DNA from: Turnera subulata
Taxonomy: Eukaryota > Streptophyta > Magnoliopsida > Malpighiales > Passifloraceae
Assembly (NCBI GenBank): GCA_028386065.3
Contig: JAKUCV010002279.1
Coordinates: forward strand, 83,769-147,768
Direction of reading: 5' to 3'
DNA length: 64,000 nucleotides
Position 1 is the stretch's first letter. Each line of letters opens with the position of its first letter. The notes below the pieces were generated by a model. That model saw nothing but the letters and a program-made list of their open reading frames with translations. It searched no databases and had not been told where the DNA came from. Below, one piece after another: positions 45,900-58,257 of the stretch. A program made the position numbers and the translations under genes.

Positions 45900-46040
45900 T
45901 TGGTTGCTGATTCAATTTATTTCAAGTATGGTTTACTGGTCCTAAAACACTAAACTAGTGTCTAAAATCTAAATGATGATCCTAACCTTTCTTTTCTTTT
46001 CTGTTTTCCACACAAAGGTAATTGTCTCTAAATGATTCGG
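45900..46040 (+). repeat. Copy of intergenic block 2
   Basis: Diverged copy of 11426-11545, starting 58 bp after the CACTA right end. Confidence 0.72.
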
Positions 46041-46179
46041 TGAATCAGCTATCCCCATTTGTTCCGGGATTACTCTATGGCTGTTGAAACATGGCGAATT
46101 GGTGACTTTACTTTGCCTAGATTCACTGCCACCTCTGAACAAGAATTGTTTCAAGATTATAATGAATCAATGCCTTGTT

Positions 46180-46440
46180 TTTTTTAGTGGATATGGAATC
46201 CCACAAAGGCTGCTCAGCCCGAAATTCAACTTGCAAAATGCGTCCACAGCCTCGCGAAATATGGTGCTTTCTGCTACTCAAGGTGGTCAGTCTTGTTGCC
46301 CGCTTAGGGAAGGTTCCAGGATTCAGGTAGGCAATGGTGCACGCACGTTATTCTGGTTTGATAACTGGTCAGGGAATGGAGTTTCAAAGATAACTACCCT
46401 AACCTCATTTCAATTTCATTGCATAAAAACGCCTCTCTAG
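46180..46440 (+). pseudogene. Short LINE remnant
   Basis: Contains REGSRIQVGNGARTLFWFDNW, matching the GNG...FWxDxW motif downstream of reverse transcriptase in plant L1-type LINEs (the LINE at 51.5 kb has IGNGTGISFWFDKWGG). Frames around it are broken. The next 600 bp to 46720 show no clear gene. Confidence 0.6.
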
Positions 46441-47078
46441 TGCAGATTTGGATAATCGACCTGCATGCATGATTATCCGGTTGGAGGAGATCATTGAGAG
46501 GGTGGGAGTTACTGGAGGTTGAGGTACTTAAACAAGATACGAGTGCAACTATGAGATGGGTTCCTCCTGCGACCCTTGAAGATTTTGTACCCATTGAATG
46601 CTTCTCTTGTGTAGTTTTGCACAAGTGTGGCCCAATAGAAGGAATATCTGGGCCTGTTTACTATCCACTACTTGCTTTGGTTGGGTTCAGAACGTGGACA
46701 GTAATAATGTAAATATAAGGATTTAGTTGATGGTTTATTATGTTATCCAACCACCATCAAATCAAAGCTAAAGAATTAAAGACTTCTTCGTCTAAAAAAA
46801 ATTAAAATTAATGACTTCCGTAATTGAGCTGAAAGATAGTGTTTGGATCGCCAAGTGAAAGTTTCCGTATTGGTTTTTATTTGGTCATTGTCTAGGTGCC
46901 ACTTTCTTCCCTCGTAATTACTACTTTCTGGGACAAATGTTATTATTATTATTTTTTTAATATTATTAATAGTGTGGTAGCTTTTTTAACCTATTACTGT
47001 GGTAACTCCCAAACCTTAGATTAATATTTTTTTTTCGCTGCTAATCGTGTGGCCTTAGATTAATATCTACATTTTCAT

Positions 47079-48149
47079 TTAAGTTTTTAAGCCAAAAGAA
47101 AAAAAAAAAAAACAACCAAAGGTAGAGAGAACCAAAAGTTTCGATACCAATTTTGAAGTTGGCAAAAAATGATAGAAACTAAAACCAACCACAACTGTTT
47201 TTTGATTTATTTTGTTAGGATAAAACCAACCAGGCAACATAATCCAACGAAGTCGAGAATTCTTTTTATGAGCAATAGGACATGGCAAATGCATTGTGAA
47301 AGTAGCATCTTCTAAGTTCCAAACATAATAGTTCCTGTCACCATCCTCGAGATAGTAGATGCAGTTTCGTTGGAGTCCATATTCACCAGCCAAGCAGCAC
47401 ATACTCCCTAAAAAAGGTGTCCAATGAAGGAAAATGGCACATGGCCCTATATTTTTCACTTCAACCCATCGATGGTTAGATAAATCGGCCTTGTGCATGA
47501 CAAAATGCGAAATGGAGTTTGTACAACCCAAGAAGACCTTTTGAATCAAGAAGAGATCGCCAGAATATTCAACCAAATAATCTTTGAAGCCAGCTTTCGA
47601 ATTGTGTCTAGGAGGCGCCATCTCATCCTTAATCACTTTGACAAACTGAAGTGTGGATCCTACAAATTCAATAACAACCAAGGACAATATTCCTGCAAGG
47701 CCATAAATCTTTCCTCCCACCACTGTCAAGCTAGATACGCCTTCCTCCTCACCTACTAATTTCTTTTTCAGGAATCGTGTATCACCCGGTCTGCAAAATA
47801 GGATAACCTGCTTCAATTTGTCGATAAATATAATGCGACATGCAGGATCGTCCGGAGAAGCTGAGAGGCAGCATTCAAGAATGTTGAACTTCACTCTAGG
47901 AAGCCGACTCTTCCTCCCCGATACAAGATGTTGGAGGAAAGCTTTATCCGAACACATATCCTTCAATACCACCCATCCATTGCAAGAAGCGCATATTCTT
48001 TTGTCATCCATATCACGAATGATTTTATTAGAGTATCGCTGCCTGCCTAAGCTGTAAAAAGTTTGCCGCTGATGATCTTGACCGTGAGATATAAGAAGCC
48101 AAGGATATGCATGGCTGAACCTCTTGTGGTGCACGAGTGTACTCTGCAC
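47079..48149 (-). CDS. DUF295 (KIB1-4 beta-propeller-like) protein lacking an F-box
   Basis: An open frame of about 356 codons on the minus strand. PWLLISHG, ICASCNGWVVLKD, GVSSLTVVGGKIYGLAG, SGDLFLIQKVF, WVEVKNIG, MCCLAGEYGLQRNCIYYLEDGD and the WNLED motif follow the usual order of DUF295/KIB proteins. The N-terminal F-box of that family is absent, and no in-frame ATG lies before residue 47 (48011); a stop precedes the frame at about 48180. Either an upstream exon is missed or the 5' part was lost, so it may be a pseudogene. Full family members act as F-box subunits of SCF ubiquitin ligases; this copy could not do so by itself. Confidence 0.6.
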   Translation of the reverse strand: MQSTLVHHKRFSHAYPWLLISHGQDHQRQTFYSLGRQRYSNKIIRDMDDKRICASCNGWVVLKDMCSDKAFLQHLVSGRKSRLPRVKFNILECCLSASPDDPACRIIFIDKLKQVILFCRPGDTRFLKKKLVGEEEGVSSLTVVGGKIYGLAGILSLVVIEFVGSTLQFVKVIKDEMAPPRHNSKAGFKDYLVEYSGDLFLIQKVFLGCTNSISHFVMHKADLSNHRWVEVKNIGPCAIFLHWTPFLGSMCCLAGEYGLQRNCIYYLEDGDRNYYVWNLEDATFTMHLPCPIAHKKNSRLRWIMLPGWFYPNKINQKTVVVGFSFYHFLPTSKLVSKLLVLSTFGCFFFFSFGLKT

Positions 48150-48655
48150 TTCTTCTTTTAACTTTGTTCTTTGTCCGCCTCATGCTTATGGCCTAGCCTC
48201 CTCCGAACAATAGAGTTAATTATATATCTCCCAGAACCTGGTAACGTAATAAATCAGAAGCAGCAGTTAATTAAGAATTTGATTTGATAAATTTTAACTG
48301 ATGTACGTTGATTTGTAGGCTTCTACTGTAACAATATATATCACCCTATGATATCTAATACACAGATCAAATTAATTAATTGGCATGTTGGAGGGAAGGA
48401 CCAGCCGGTATTGGGACCAACTACAACATATATATATATCGTCCCACGGATCTCGTCAGCGAGCAATTTTTTTTTTTAAAAAAACAACAATTATTGACTA
48501 GACATACCAAAAGATGATGCATCTCTCACATGTTTTAATTAACTTTCGCTATGGTTCATCCAAATAATATGAAAGAAAAAAAAAGTGTGGATATTTTGAT
48601 CTGTAACAAGTAATAAAAAAAAAATTATAGAAAAAGACATATCTTTCCCTCTCCC

Positions 48656-49215
48656 ATGTCCCCCCACCTTCAAATCTCCAAGCCTCATCAGACCAATCAC
48701 AGACTTCACCCCGATGAATCACCAAACGCCAACCCCAACACAAACCAGCAACAGACAAAAACCCAGCACCATCAACAGGAACAAATAGCATACAAAGCGC
48801 CTTATTTTTCCAAATGGAGTCGAACCCAAGTCCAGAATGCCATGGCTAATGGCCAAGTGATAAGCATATAAGTTGAGAATATCTCGGTATCGTGGAGTCC
48901 TCTGGATTTGTACCGTATCATGTCCAAATACGGAGAGGTCATGGATGTGTATATTCCGAGGAAGATGAATAGACAAGGTAAGACGTTTTGTTTTGTGCGT
49001 TTCACGGCTGTTGCAGATTCACAACGGTTGTTGTCCGATATACAACGAGTGCATGTAGAGAAGGGTATGATCAAGGCCAACGTGGCAAGAGTGCGGGTGC
49101 CATTTCAGAGGTACAAGGCGCCTGACATACCAGTGCAACATGCTGGACATAGGATAATCAAAACAAACTCCTATGCAGATACTGTGAAGGTCCAGGCCAA
49201 AAGTGGGAAGTTTTG
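48656..49215 (+). pseudogene. LINE ORF1 fragment with RRM domain, one in-frame stop
   Basis: Reads from MSPHLQISKPHQ (Pro/Gln/Asn-rich) through KWSRTQVQNAMANGQ, a TAA at 48869-48871, then in the same frame VENISVSWSPLDLYRIMSKYGEVMDVYIPR..FCFVRF, an RRM with RNP-like motifs typical of plant L1 ORF1 proteins, and ends near NSYADTVK. Then intergenic block 1 sequence begins (49263). RRM-type ORF1 proteins bind LINE RNA in the ribonucleoprotein; this copy is dead. Confidence 0.75.
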
Positions 49216-49262
49216 CGTACTAATTAATTGGTACAGCGTCAGCAGGATAGAATTTTTCAAAT

Positions 49263-49435
49263 GGGATGGAGTAGTATCAAGTGTTTAGGCGGATTTTGTG
49301 CCTCTTTTTTTCTTTGATATAAAGGATTTTGTGCCTGAAAATAATAAGCTAATTCCCAATCTATCCTCCCAATCTCTATCCTTAGTTAACGCGAATCTAG
49401 AATAACAAGGGTGACTGGTGACGCTTTTTTAGATT
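49263..49435 (+). repeat. Copy of intergenic block 1, between two LINE pieces
   Basis: Diverged copy of 11182-11355. A 22-bp piece of its end (49401-49422) is repeated directly at 49438-49459, just where the LINE ORF2 homology begins. Confidence 0.85.
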
Positions 49436-49459
49436 GGAATAACAAGGGTGACTGGTGAC

Positions 49460-52400
49460 TGGGATTGTTTCCAATTTGAACTAGCTTGGACTTTGCATGA
49501 GGGCTTTAAACAGTTTCTTGAACATACATGGGTGGAGGGTTCAGACCTTAAGGATATGCTGGATTTATTTCGGGGGAAAGTGCGGAAATGGAATATGGAA
49601 GTATCCGGAAACATTTTTTCTAGGAAGAGGCGGGTTATTGCTAGGCTAAATGGTATTCAATGTGCTTTGTCTGCGAATTGGAATCCGTTTTTGATCAAGT
49701 TAGAGGAGGAGTTGCTAGCTGAATATGATCACATCTCCTCGCAAGAAGAGTTGTTATGGCTGCAAAAATCGAGGGTGAATTGGATTAAATATGGAGATTG
49801 CAATTCCAGGTTTTTTTCATACAACTACGTTGGTACGGCGGAGGAGGAATCGCATACTAGCCTTGAAAAATAGTGATGGCTGCTGGATAGAGGATGAAGA
49901 GGAGTTGAGAGAACTTGCTAAATCTTTCTATACACAATTGTTCTCGCAAGAAGGTGTTATTGTTGGTTCCTTTCCGGTTCAAGGGAAGTTTCAAAGGTTA
50001 TTTACTTGTGAGACAAATCAGCTGATGAGAGGTGTGATAAGAGAGGAGATGCATGAGACATTGAAGCAAATGGATGGGCTTAAAGCTCCAGGGCCAGATG
50101 GCTTTCAAGCAGCCTTTTATCAGAAAAATTGGGGGGTGGTTGGAAACTCGGTATGTCAGTTTGTTAAAGGTGTTTTCGAGGGGAAACAAAGCATTGCAGC
50201 AGTCAATCAAGCCTTCCTTGCCCTTATACCAAAGGTAGATCAACCGGATGATATGAATCAGTTCAGGCCGATCGGACTCTGTAATGTTACATATAAATTG
50301 GTAACTAAGATTATAGTCAATCGGATACAGAAGTTTCTTCCACATTGGATTGGTGAGGTTCAAAGTAGCTTCGTTCCGGGATGGATAATGTAATCACTGC
50401 CCAAGAAGTCATTCATTCGATGGGTAAGGTAAAAGGAGGAAGAGGATTTATGGCAGTGAAGATAGATCTAGAGAAGGCTTATGATAGGTTGAATTGGGAT
50501 TTTATTTTTGATACGTTGAATGAAGTTGGTCTTCCTTCTCCATTGATTACTCTTATCATGGATTGTCTTTCTTCATCTTCTATCCAAGTACTATGGAATG
50601 GATCTCCTTCAACAAGTTTTAGGCCTTCTAGAGGAGTAAGACAAGGTGACCCACTCTCTCCCTACCTGTTTGTGCTATGTATTGAACGGGTCTCTCACTT
50701 GATCGGGAGCTATGTAGAATCGGGACAGTGGAAACCTTTCTGTTTTGCAAGGAATGGGCCATTAGTGTCACATTTATTATTCGCAGATGACATGTTTTTA
50801 TTCCTTGAAGCTGATTTAGAACAAGCAAGGATGATGAGGAGGTTCTTGGCAACTTTTTGTTATTTTTCTGGGCAGAAAGTGAATTATACCAAGTCCCAGA
50901 TTTTCTTTTCTAAGAATACACCGGAGGATTTGGCGAATCGTATTTGCTCCCTAAGTGGCTTTACTAGATGCAGAGACATGAGTAAGTACCTTGGATTTCC
51001 CTTAGTACATGGGAGGGTATCTAAGGACACGTATAAGCACTTGGTGGATAAAGTGCAAGCCTAGACACGTATAAGCACTTGGTGGATAAAGTGCAAGGTA
51101 GACTTGCAGGGTGGAAATCGGATCAGTTGTCACTAGCTGGTCGTATTACTCTCTGTCAATCAGTTGTCATGGCCTTGCCATTATACACTATGCAAGCCTC
51201 AAGGCTCCCTGCTGCTATATGTGCTAAAATTGAGAAAGTTTGTAGGAAATTTATTTGGGGAGATAAGGATGATGGTCGAAAGGTGCATCTTATCAACTGG
51301 AAAACTGTGTGTCAGCCTAGAGGTTGTGGTGGCGTGGGGTTGAAGAAGATGGGGGCTATGAATCAAGCTTTTTTAATGAAACTTTGCTGGAATTTATTTC
51401 ATCACAGAGACAAGTTCTGGGCTCGAATCCTATATCACAAATATGGTGTGTCTTTTGGCCTAATTCCTACTCTGCCGCATAAAAGGAGTGCCTCCTTCTT
51501 GTGGAGAGCAATTAGTGAAGTATGGCCAAGGTTCTTGAATGGTGTCTTATGGAGAATTGGGAATGGTACTGGTATTAGCTTCTGGTTTGATAAGTGGGGA
51601 GGCTGTGAAAGAGCCCTTGCCTTCTTAGTACACAAAGAGATCCCTTCCATCCTTGTTGGAGCCACAGTTGCAGAAATGGTTACAGCATCTGGGCAATGGG
51701 ATTGGGCCAAATTCCAAGAGTTGCTACCGACTGGAAGTTTGATGAAAATTGCAGCCATGCTTACACCACATGAAGGACTTGGGGCTGATCGGATAGCTTG
51801 GGCTGGTACGACAAATGGGGAATTCTCCGTCAGCTCAGCTTATGAGTTGTTAGATTGTCAAAACTGGAATGATGAGAATGCTTTGCGGAAGTGGAACTGG
51901 AAGTGGGATGGGCAAGCAAGAATTAAACACTTTTTATGGCTTGCAGCACATGACAAACTTATGACGAATAACCAACGATACAAGCGCAAATTGAGTGCTT
52001 CTAGCTGTTGTGGTGCTTGCAATTCTATGGAAGAAAACACGTTACATGTTCTTAGATCGTGTTGGCGTGCCCGCAGAATTTGGAGGAAGCTTGTTCCAAG
52101 AGAGCATTGGACTGAATTTTATTCAGGTTCACTAAAAAGCTGGATGTTGCGCAACTTGCAGACACATGACTTAGATTCGGAAGAACCTGGTTGGGGTCGT
52201 ATTTTTGCAATTACTATTTGGAAGCTTTGGGGATGGAGGAATGATTGGATATTTCGGCAAAGGGGTGTGCATTGTGGCTCGGTTATGGAGATTCTCCGCC
52301 TAGCTCGTGTTCAGAAAGAGGCAATGGACAAACAAGGTGAAAATGCAAATAGGAGAGAGATCAGGACAGGCTTGTATGGATGGGTGAGGCCACCAGAATC

Positions 52401-52932
52401 ATGGATTAAATTGAACACGGATGGGGCTTCTAGAGGCAACCCAGGTGCAGCGAGTGCAAGAGGTGTACTAAGGGATGCTGCAGGGAGATGGATTTCGGGT
52501 TTCGGTGCAAATTTGGGCCATTGCTCGGCTTTTATAGCTGAGTGTTGGGCTGCCTATTACGGCCTGAATCTTGCATGGACTATGGGTTATCGACAACTAA
52601 TTCTAGAGCTTGACTCTGCAGACTGCAGCACTAGTAGATTGTCTCTCTGGGGCCAAGTTAATTCTCTTGGAGATTCACTTTTGATGGCTTTATGGGAGTT
52701 GCTACAAAGGAGATGGACTGTGAAATGCATACACACCCCCAGAGAAGGAAATAGAGTAGCGGATGCATTGGCTAACCTTGGCCATAGTCTTCAGATTGGA
52801 CTCCATATTTTTGAAACCCTCCTCGGGTTTGTTCTTCACTGTTATTGCAGGACTCCAACGGGGTTTGTTCGCCTCGTGGGAGTGGAGCTTCTTGATTTAG
52901 TATAGACTTTGCCCCTCATATTACCAAAAAAC
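49460..52932 (+). pseudogene. L1-type LINE ORF2, 5'-truncated (reverse transcriptase, zf-RVT, RNase H)
   Basis: Endonuclease domain missing. Homology starts upstream of the RT (DWDCFQFELAWTL). RT motifs: GLKAPGPDGF (about 50078), FRPIGLCNVTYK, KIDLEKAYDRLNWDF, GVRQGDPLSPYLF and the catalytic FADD at about 50780-50791. A zinc-binding zf-RVT segment lies near 51940-52080. An RNase H domain follows (NTDGASRGNPG, AECWAA, LELDSA, EGNRVADALAN; about 52410-52780), with all four acidic positions present. Damage: an extra base in the T run at 49811-49817, a small deletion near 50385, and a 38-bp tandem duplication (51026-51097) creating a stop. The 51079-52905 part is an intact 608-codon frame. The 3' end is tattaccaaaaaa at about 52932. 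Confidence 0.92.
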
Positions 52933-53624
52933 GATGCATTATTCATTACCTCCATCTGACATCCCTCAATAGAAAATCTACCCAATGCAACACAAATAAT
53001 TGGCGTCCATCCAAAAATCAAGGTACGCAATCAAGTGGTAAACTTTACCCCGTGATCCCGAATCCTGCCAAATTTTCCTTTACGGGCCTCCTGTTTGTGG
53101 TTCATAATCCTAACTACTCCCCTCTATATAAAGAGCAAACCCATGTCACGAATTCTTTCTTGTTGCCAGGCCCTTCAAGGAGCTGGATGCTGCTAGGCCC
53201 TTCAAGGAGCTGACCTGACATGCCTCTGTTCTTACAGGAATCCTTTCTTGTTGCCTTCCCTTGGGATTGATCCTGACCTTGCCATGGCTTTGCCTTCCAA
53301 GTATAACCTCACCACTCCTGCCAATTGCTGATTTAAGGTCTGTTAGTACATTTTTCTTTCGTTCTTTGCTGATTTTGGTTGCCATGGCTTTTCTTTCGTC
53401 ACTTGACTTGAACTCACATTTTCATGCAATTTTTGGATCAGTTAGACCACAACTGCCCCACATAAACGGTCCTTCTAGCGGGCCAATATATCCCCTATAG
53501 AGACAGCCCAAAAGTAAAACTGGGTGGCTTTTAGGAAAGCAGATTATAGGCTCATACGTGAATCCAATATAATTAGGCGGCTGCTAGCGATGGGCAATGA
53601 TCTTTTAGATACAAATTGACACAA
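52933..53624. other. Intergenic with small duplication
   Basis: Contains a direct repeat of aggcccttcaaggagctg (about 53168 and 53194) and no supported gene; ORFs here are short and without motifs. Confidence 0.5.
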
Positions 53625-54395
53625 ACTTCATGTTCCCAGAAATCCTCACCCATGTTTATGGCTTTATGCCATCCGGGGTATACAATCCTTATTGCCACTC
53701 TTATGAACGAACCATCCTTTTTTGTTTTAAAAAAAAAAAAACTACTCATATGCCACACATGTTTAATTCATAGTTTTCTTGACATCCCGTAACCAACTTA
53801 TATTGCACTTATTATTGTAAGGATTGCAGTTAGGATGGCAGTTATACGTTTATAATTAAGTTTAGTTATATAGAAGATTTCATGGATGGTATTTTTTTGG
53901 TTGAAAAAAAAAAAAGTTAAGTTGAGGAGGTTCCCCTACCAGAGCAAACTAAGCTGAGCAACCCTCACAGTATGTTTACAGATTTCCCAATGGGTGATAC
54001 TTTTATTGCATTAGACGAAGACTTCCCATATATAACAAACTTAAACAACCACATGGTTATGCAAAATGAAAAAACCCAAGTGGAAAATTGAAGGCTAAAT
54101 CTGCCAACTAATCTGTTGGCTTCGTCTAAAAAATTTTAATCATTGAATTTAACAGACTATATTTTCTTCCATTTTAGTTGTCTTTAAAGGAAAGGGTAAC
54201 CAGTCCACCAAAATCCCCAAGGTGAGTTTATCCCGTACTCCTGCATATTGCATGGATAAAGATACGCCAACGGTGAGTTTATTTGAGGAAACATCAAGAT
54301 AGTAGATATTTTCTTATCCTATCGGTTTGATTTCAGCTTGAACAAGAAAGAAAATATTATGGGGGTAATTAACTCATGCGTGGTATAAATATATA
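53625..54395 (+). repeat. Copy of intergenic block 3
   Basis: Diverged copy of 11850-12545 in the same orientation, with small insertions (for example about 53890-53985). Confidence 0.83.
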
Positions 54396-57300
54396 ATCCT
54401 TCTCTCCCATGCTATATGAGATGTCCTGTCCAATGAGAAAATACGCCATGTAAAATTAAAAAATGCAACATATACGTATGCTGGCTGAGAAAAAAAAATA
54501 GAATTGTCACTCTCTAAAACACTAATACAGTCAAAAAAAATAAAAGAAAAAGGGTTAATCACTCGTACGTTGAGGAAAAAGGCTTAATCACTCGTCCGTT
54601 GTGATCTAAACCAGCTTTGAAAAAACAAGTCCAACTAAAGTAATAGTAAAAAAAAAAAAAAAGCACTTACACACACTTCTATTCTAAGCGCCCAATTTGG
54701 ATCTAGCTTCGTAATTGGTCCGTCATTTATTTTTCCACTCAATTCGGCCCCTCAGTTTGGATTTCATCAAGTATTTAACCCGCTTAGTTTGGATTTCATC
54801 AAGTATTTAACCCGCCTACTTAAGATTTTTCACTGACCTGGCTCATGTCACACCATGACACGTGGCTAGAATGAGGAGTCAATTTCAAAGTTGGATCAAA
54901 ACTGCCCAATTGATTGAACTCCATGAGGAGACTTGTAGCCAACAAAGTGAATCCATAGAGCACATACTATTTTTCTATTTTTCAGTTCTCATGCAAGAGC
55001 ATGGTATGGATCCAGTCTTAGAATGAGGATTGAAGAGGAAGAATTCCCTGAAATTACATGAAAAATAAGAGGAGTTCTTTTTTTTATGCTACTAAGAGGA
55101 GTCTAAAAAGTTTTAAAAAAAATTCTTGAAGGTAATAGAAACAAGAAGATCATTATAAAAATTATTTGGAATGTCTCACAGGTCTTGGTTTTAGAATCCG
55201 AGGTTTGGTTAATCATAGAAAATTTCTTCCAAAGCAATAAAAATCGTATTTAGCATTGTAAATTGTTAGAACGATTTGATAAAATTATGAAAAAATTTCT
55301 CGGGTCATTACAATAATATAATTAGATAATATGCTTATCCCAAAATCTAGGTTATTTTTATTGAGCTATTACTTATTAGTATCCACAAGAAAATCTTAAA
55401 CGACATTTAATAAGAAAATAGAGGGAGTACCGGAGTAGTGAACTGCTAACAAAGAAGGCCTTTTGACTTGGACCCTTAACTAGACTTGTCAATAATTTTT
55501 TCATCATTTTCCATAAAATTTAATGATATTATATAGTTTTCATATTCTTTATGTATTTGTCTTAAACTAATGGATAAAAATTATGCAGATTTTTTTCAAC
55601 AGGTGGATTGCCAAAATGTACTTTGCTTGTAAAAGAATAGGGGGCTATTTTACTTAAGAAACATTCCTTTAGCAACAATTTTCAAACATAATATGGGGCA
55701 AACCAAAAGTTACTTTGCCAAAAAAAAAAAAAAGCGCTAGCCTGAAAAGTGAAAGTTACCAGTTTCTAGTTGAAGACAGGCAACATTGACGCAAGCCACC
55801 ACGAACGGATGGAAAACGAAACTGATTTTGGCAGCGTCCAACCAATCATTTGGTCTTGGTTTTAAAAAAAAAATTATTTGGTCAATCTGCTATAAAAACC
55901 GAAAATTATGGGCCAATACTCTTCTTGTTGTGCTGATTCATGCGAAATTACTGAGTCAAAACTGAAAACGTCCTTATTTATTAAAAAATTACTTCAAAAG
56001 TTAGAAATTAATGCCATTTGGAGTTATTCTTTTTTAAGAACTCATTTGGAGTTGGTGGAACTAGATAGTATTTTAAGGGTCAAACAATATTGTGAAAAAT
56101 AATTACATTTGATACAGCTGCAATAGTTGGTGATTGTTATTATAATAATTTATTATTCTAACATGTATAATCATATATATTCTGGAAGTTTTATTCTTAT
56201 GAAAAATAATTAAAAATTATGAATATAATGAAAGTATTATTATCAATTTATAATATACACGTAAATATCAATACTTATATATTAAAAAATATTATAAATA
56301 ACTATATATAACGCCTCAATTTTAGAATATTAACCTTTGATATATTATAATGTGGTGGATGTAAAATTTTGATGTACCAGGGAAATTATTTTCATGGCTA
56401 GTAGACGTATTTTATTCTCCATAATACCAACCATCTTTTTCTTTATATCATTTTATTTCAGCTAACATTTAATTGATTTTATCCTTTAAAAATATTCTAA
56501 TTTATTTTTTTATTATTCTATTTTCACATATAAATACCTCTTTAATTCATTCTTATTTCTTTACAACATAATCTTTGTTTTCTTCTCTTTTTCATACATC
56601 ATTCATATACTCTCTCCTTCTCGAATTTCTCTCCAGTACATTTCTCTTCATTATTCTCTCATGTTCTTCCATATACATGATGAGTTTAGACTCTAGTACC
56701 TTAGTTTTTGTTAAGATACACCCTTACATTTTTGTCCTTGAATTATCTATATTTCTAATTTAATTCCAACCGAAAAATTTCTTAAAATTTTGTTACTTAA
56801 GAGCTCAAGGTTGCTATTCACAAAATGTTAAAGGAGGTTCTAAGTGGGACCGATGTGACGCTTCCAATTTTTCTTGAGAATTTATTCGGAATGGTAATTT
56901 TGTATAAGAAGACCGCTCTATCACCTTTCATGGAAATAAAACAATTAGTTTAATAGTTTGATTATGGAAAATCTGACCTAAAAAATGGCAACATTAAGGC
57001 AAGACCATACTCAGTTTTCAAGGGAATCATAACAATCAAGTGAGGTTGCATATACGTCGTGCCACATGTGATAACCAGGATGGTAGGTCTTGGTCATACC
57101 CAATGGAATTGCCTGTTCACGGTTGTTAGTTGTCCGTGGTCGGCATCAATTGTCAGCCGGTGCTTGTCTATTGATTGTTGTCAGTTGATGGTTGTCTTTT
57201 GTTGTTGTCTATTGTCACAGATCGATTACGGATGCTGGTCATTGTTGACAAGGGGTTATGATACCGAAGGTTGTCTTTACATTCATCAGGAATGTGGCAA

Positions 57301-57809
57301 AAAACGTCAGTGATCTCCATACTCGGACAACTGGGTCAACACCTAAGGTTGACCAAGGTACACTGTTGAATATAATTTAAAATTTAGATATATGCTTGTA
57401 GATAATTTAAAAATTTACCGCAAGCATATGCACCTGAACTTCAAGAACCCCTCTCTTGTACTTTCAAGGGTTGGTAGGAGAATGGGAGTCTTCTAGTGCT
57501 AAAGTTGTGAACAGGTGACTCTCTTGCCTCAACCCACCTTATAAACCCCATGATATAAACAATATTAAAACCTTCCCAAACCCGAATCCCACAAAGTATA
57601 TAAAAACCTAATCCCACAAAGTATATCAAAACCCTCCCAAACCCAAATCCCACAAAGTATATTGAATATCCACAACCATTATACCCTGATTCCCACTAAT
57701 AAATACTATTATTTAATACCCACTAGTATTTAATCCAAAACAAATTACTATTTTAATAGATCTGTAAGCTTCTTTTTGGTTTTCGAGTTTAGTATTCTTA
57801 CAGCGCACT
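54396..57809. other. A/T-rich intergenic DNA
   Basis: No gene recognised. There is a 30-bp direct repeat near 54760-54820 (agtttggatttcatcaag...). From about 56311 (ataacgcctcaatttt) to 56900 the sequence resembles a decayed TGTAACGCC-type LTR head and CT-rich tract, but boundaries are not demonstrable. Confidence 0.45.
57566..57663. repeat. Short tandem repeat, about 30-35 bp units
   Basis: Units built on aatcccacaaagtatat and aaaacc(c)tcccaaaccc, three imperfect copies. Confidence 0.8.
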
Positions 57810-57959
57810 TGTAACAGCCCGGGTAAAATTTTTGATTTTTACCGGGACTGTAAAGGTCTTTTTACCGTGATTTACTGTTGAATTAATCTTGGGTAATTAA
57901 TTCAAGGTAAATCGGGCGTCGTTTTTCGAAACCGAGAGTTTTTCCGCGCTCGTGATTTT
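57810..57959 (+). mobile_element. Fragment of a TGTAACAGCCCGG-type LTR
   Basis: The first 150 bp match the head of LTRs A and C (TGTAACAGCCCGGGTAAAAT onward to cgcgctcgtgattttt). It is then interrupted by the TGTTAGAACC element. Confidence 0.88.
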
Positions 57960-58257
57960 TGTTAGAACCTATGTCTTCATGGTTCATTCATTACAGGTTT
58001 TGATAAATGACAAACCAAGACCATAACAAAGATCAAGCAAAAAGAAATCAAGCAAACAAGTACTCAACCAAAGTGATCAAGAATTCAAGTGAAGACATGA
58101 TCAAGAGTTAAAGTGCAAAAAGAGCAAGAGAAGTTAGGACCCTTTTGTACAAGGTAAAACACTCAACTTCTCTTAGGCATTGGCTCAAAATAAAACAAGT
58201 TTTACTCATGCATTTCAATAGCATCATTTCAATGATCAAATATGTTTTTAAGCAATG

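Noticed and set aside
56311..57320. Decayed LTR or gene
   Set aside because: Head resembles TGTAACGCC-type LTRs and is CT-rich, but no end, target repeat or coding motif could be shown.
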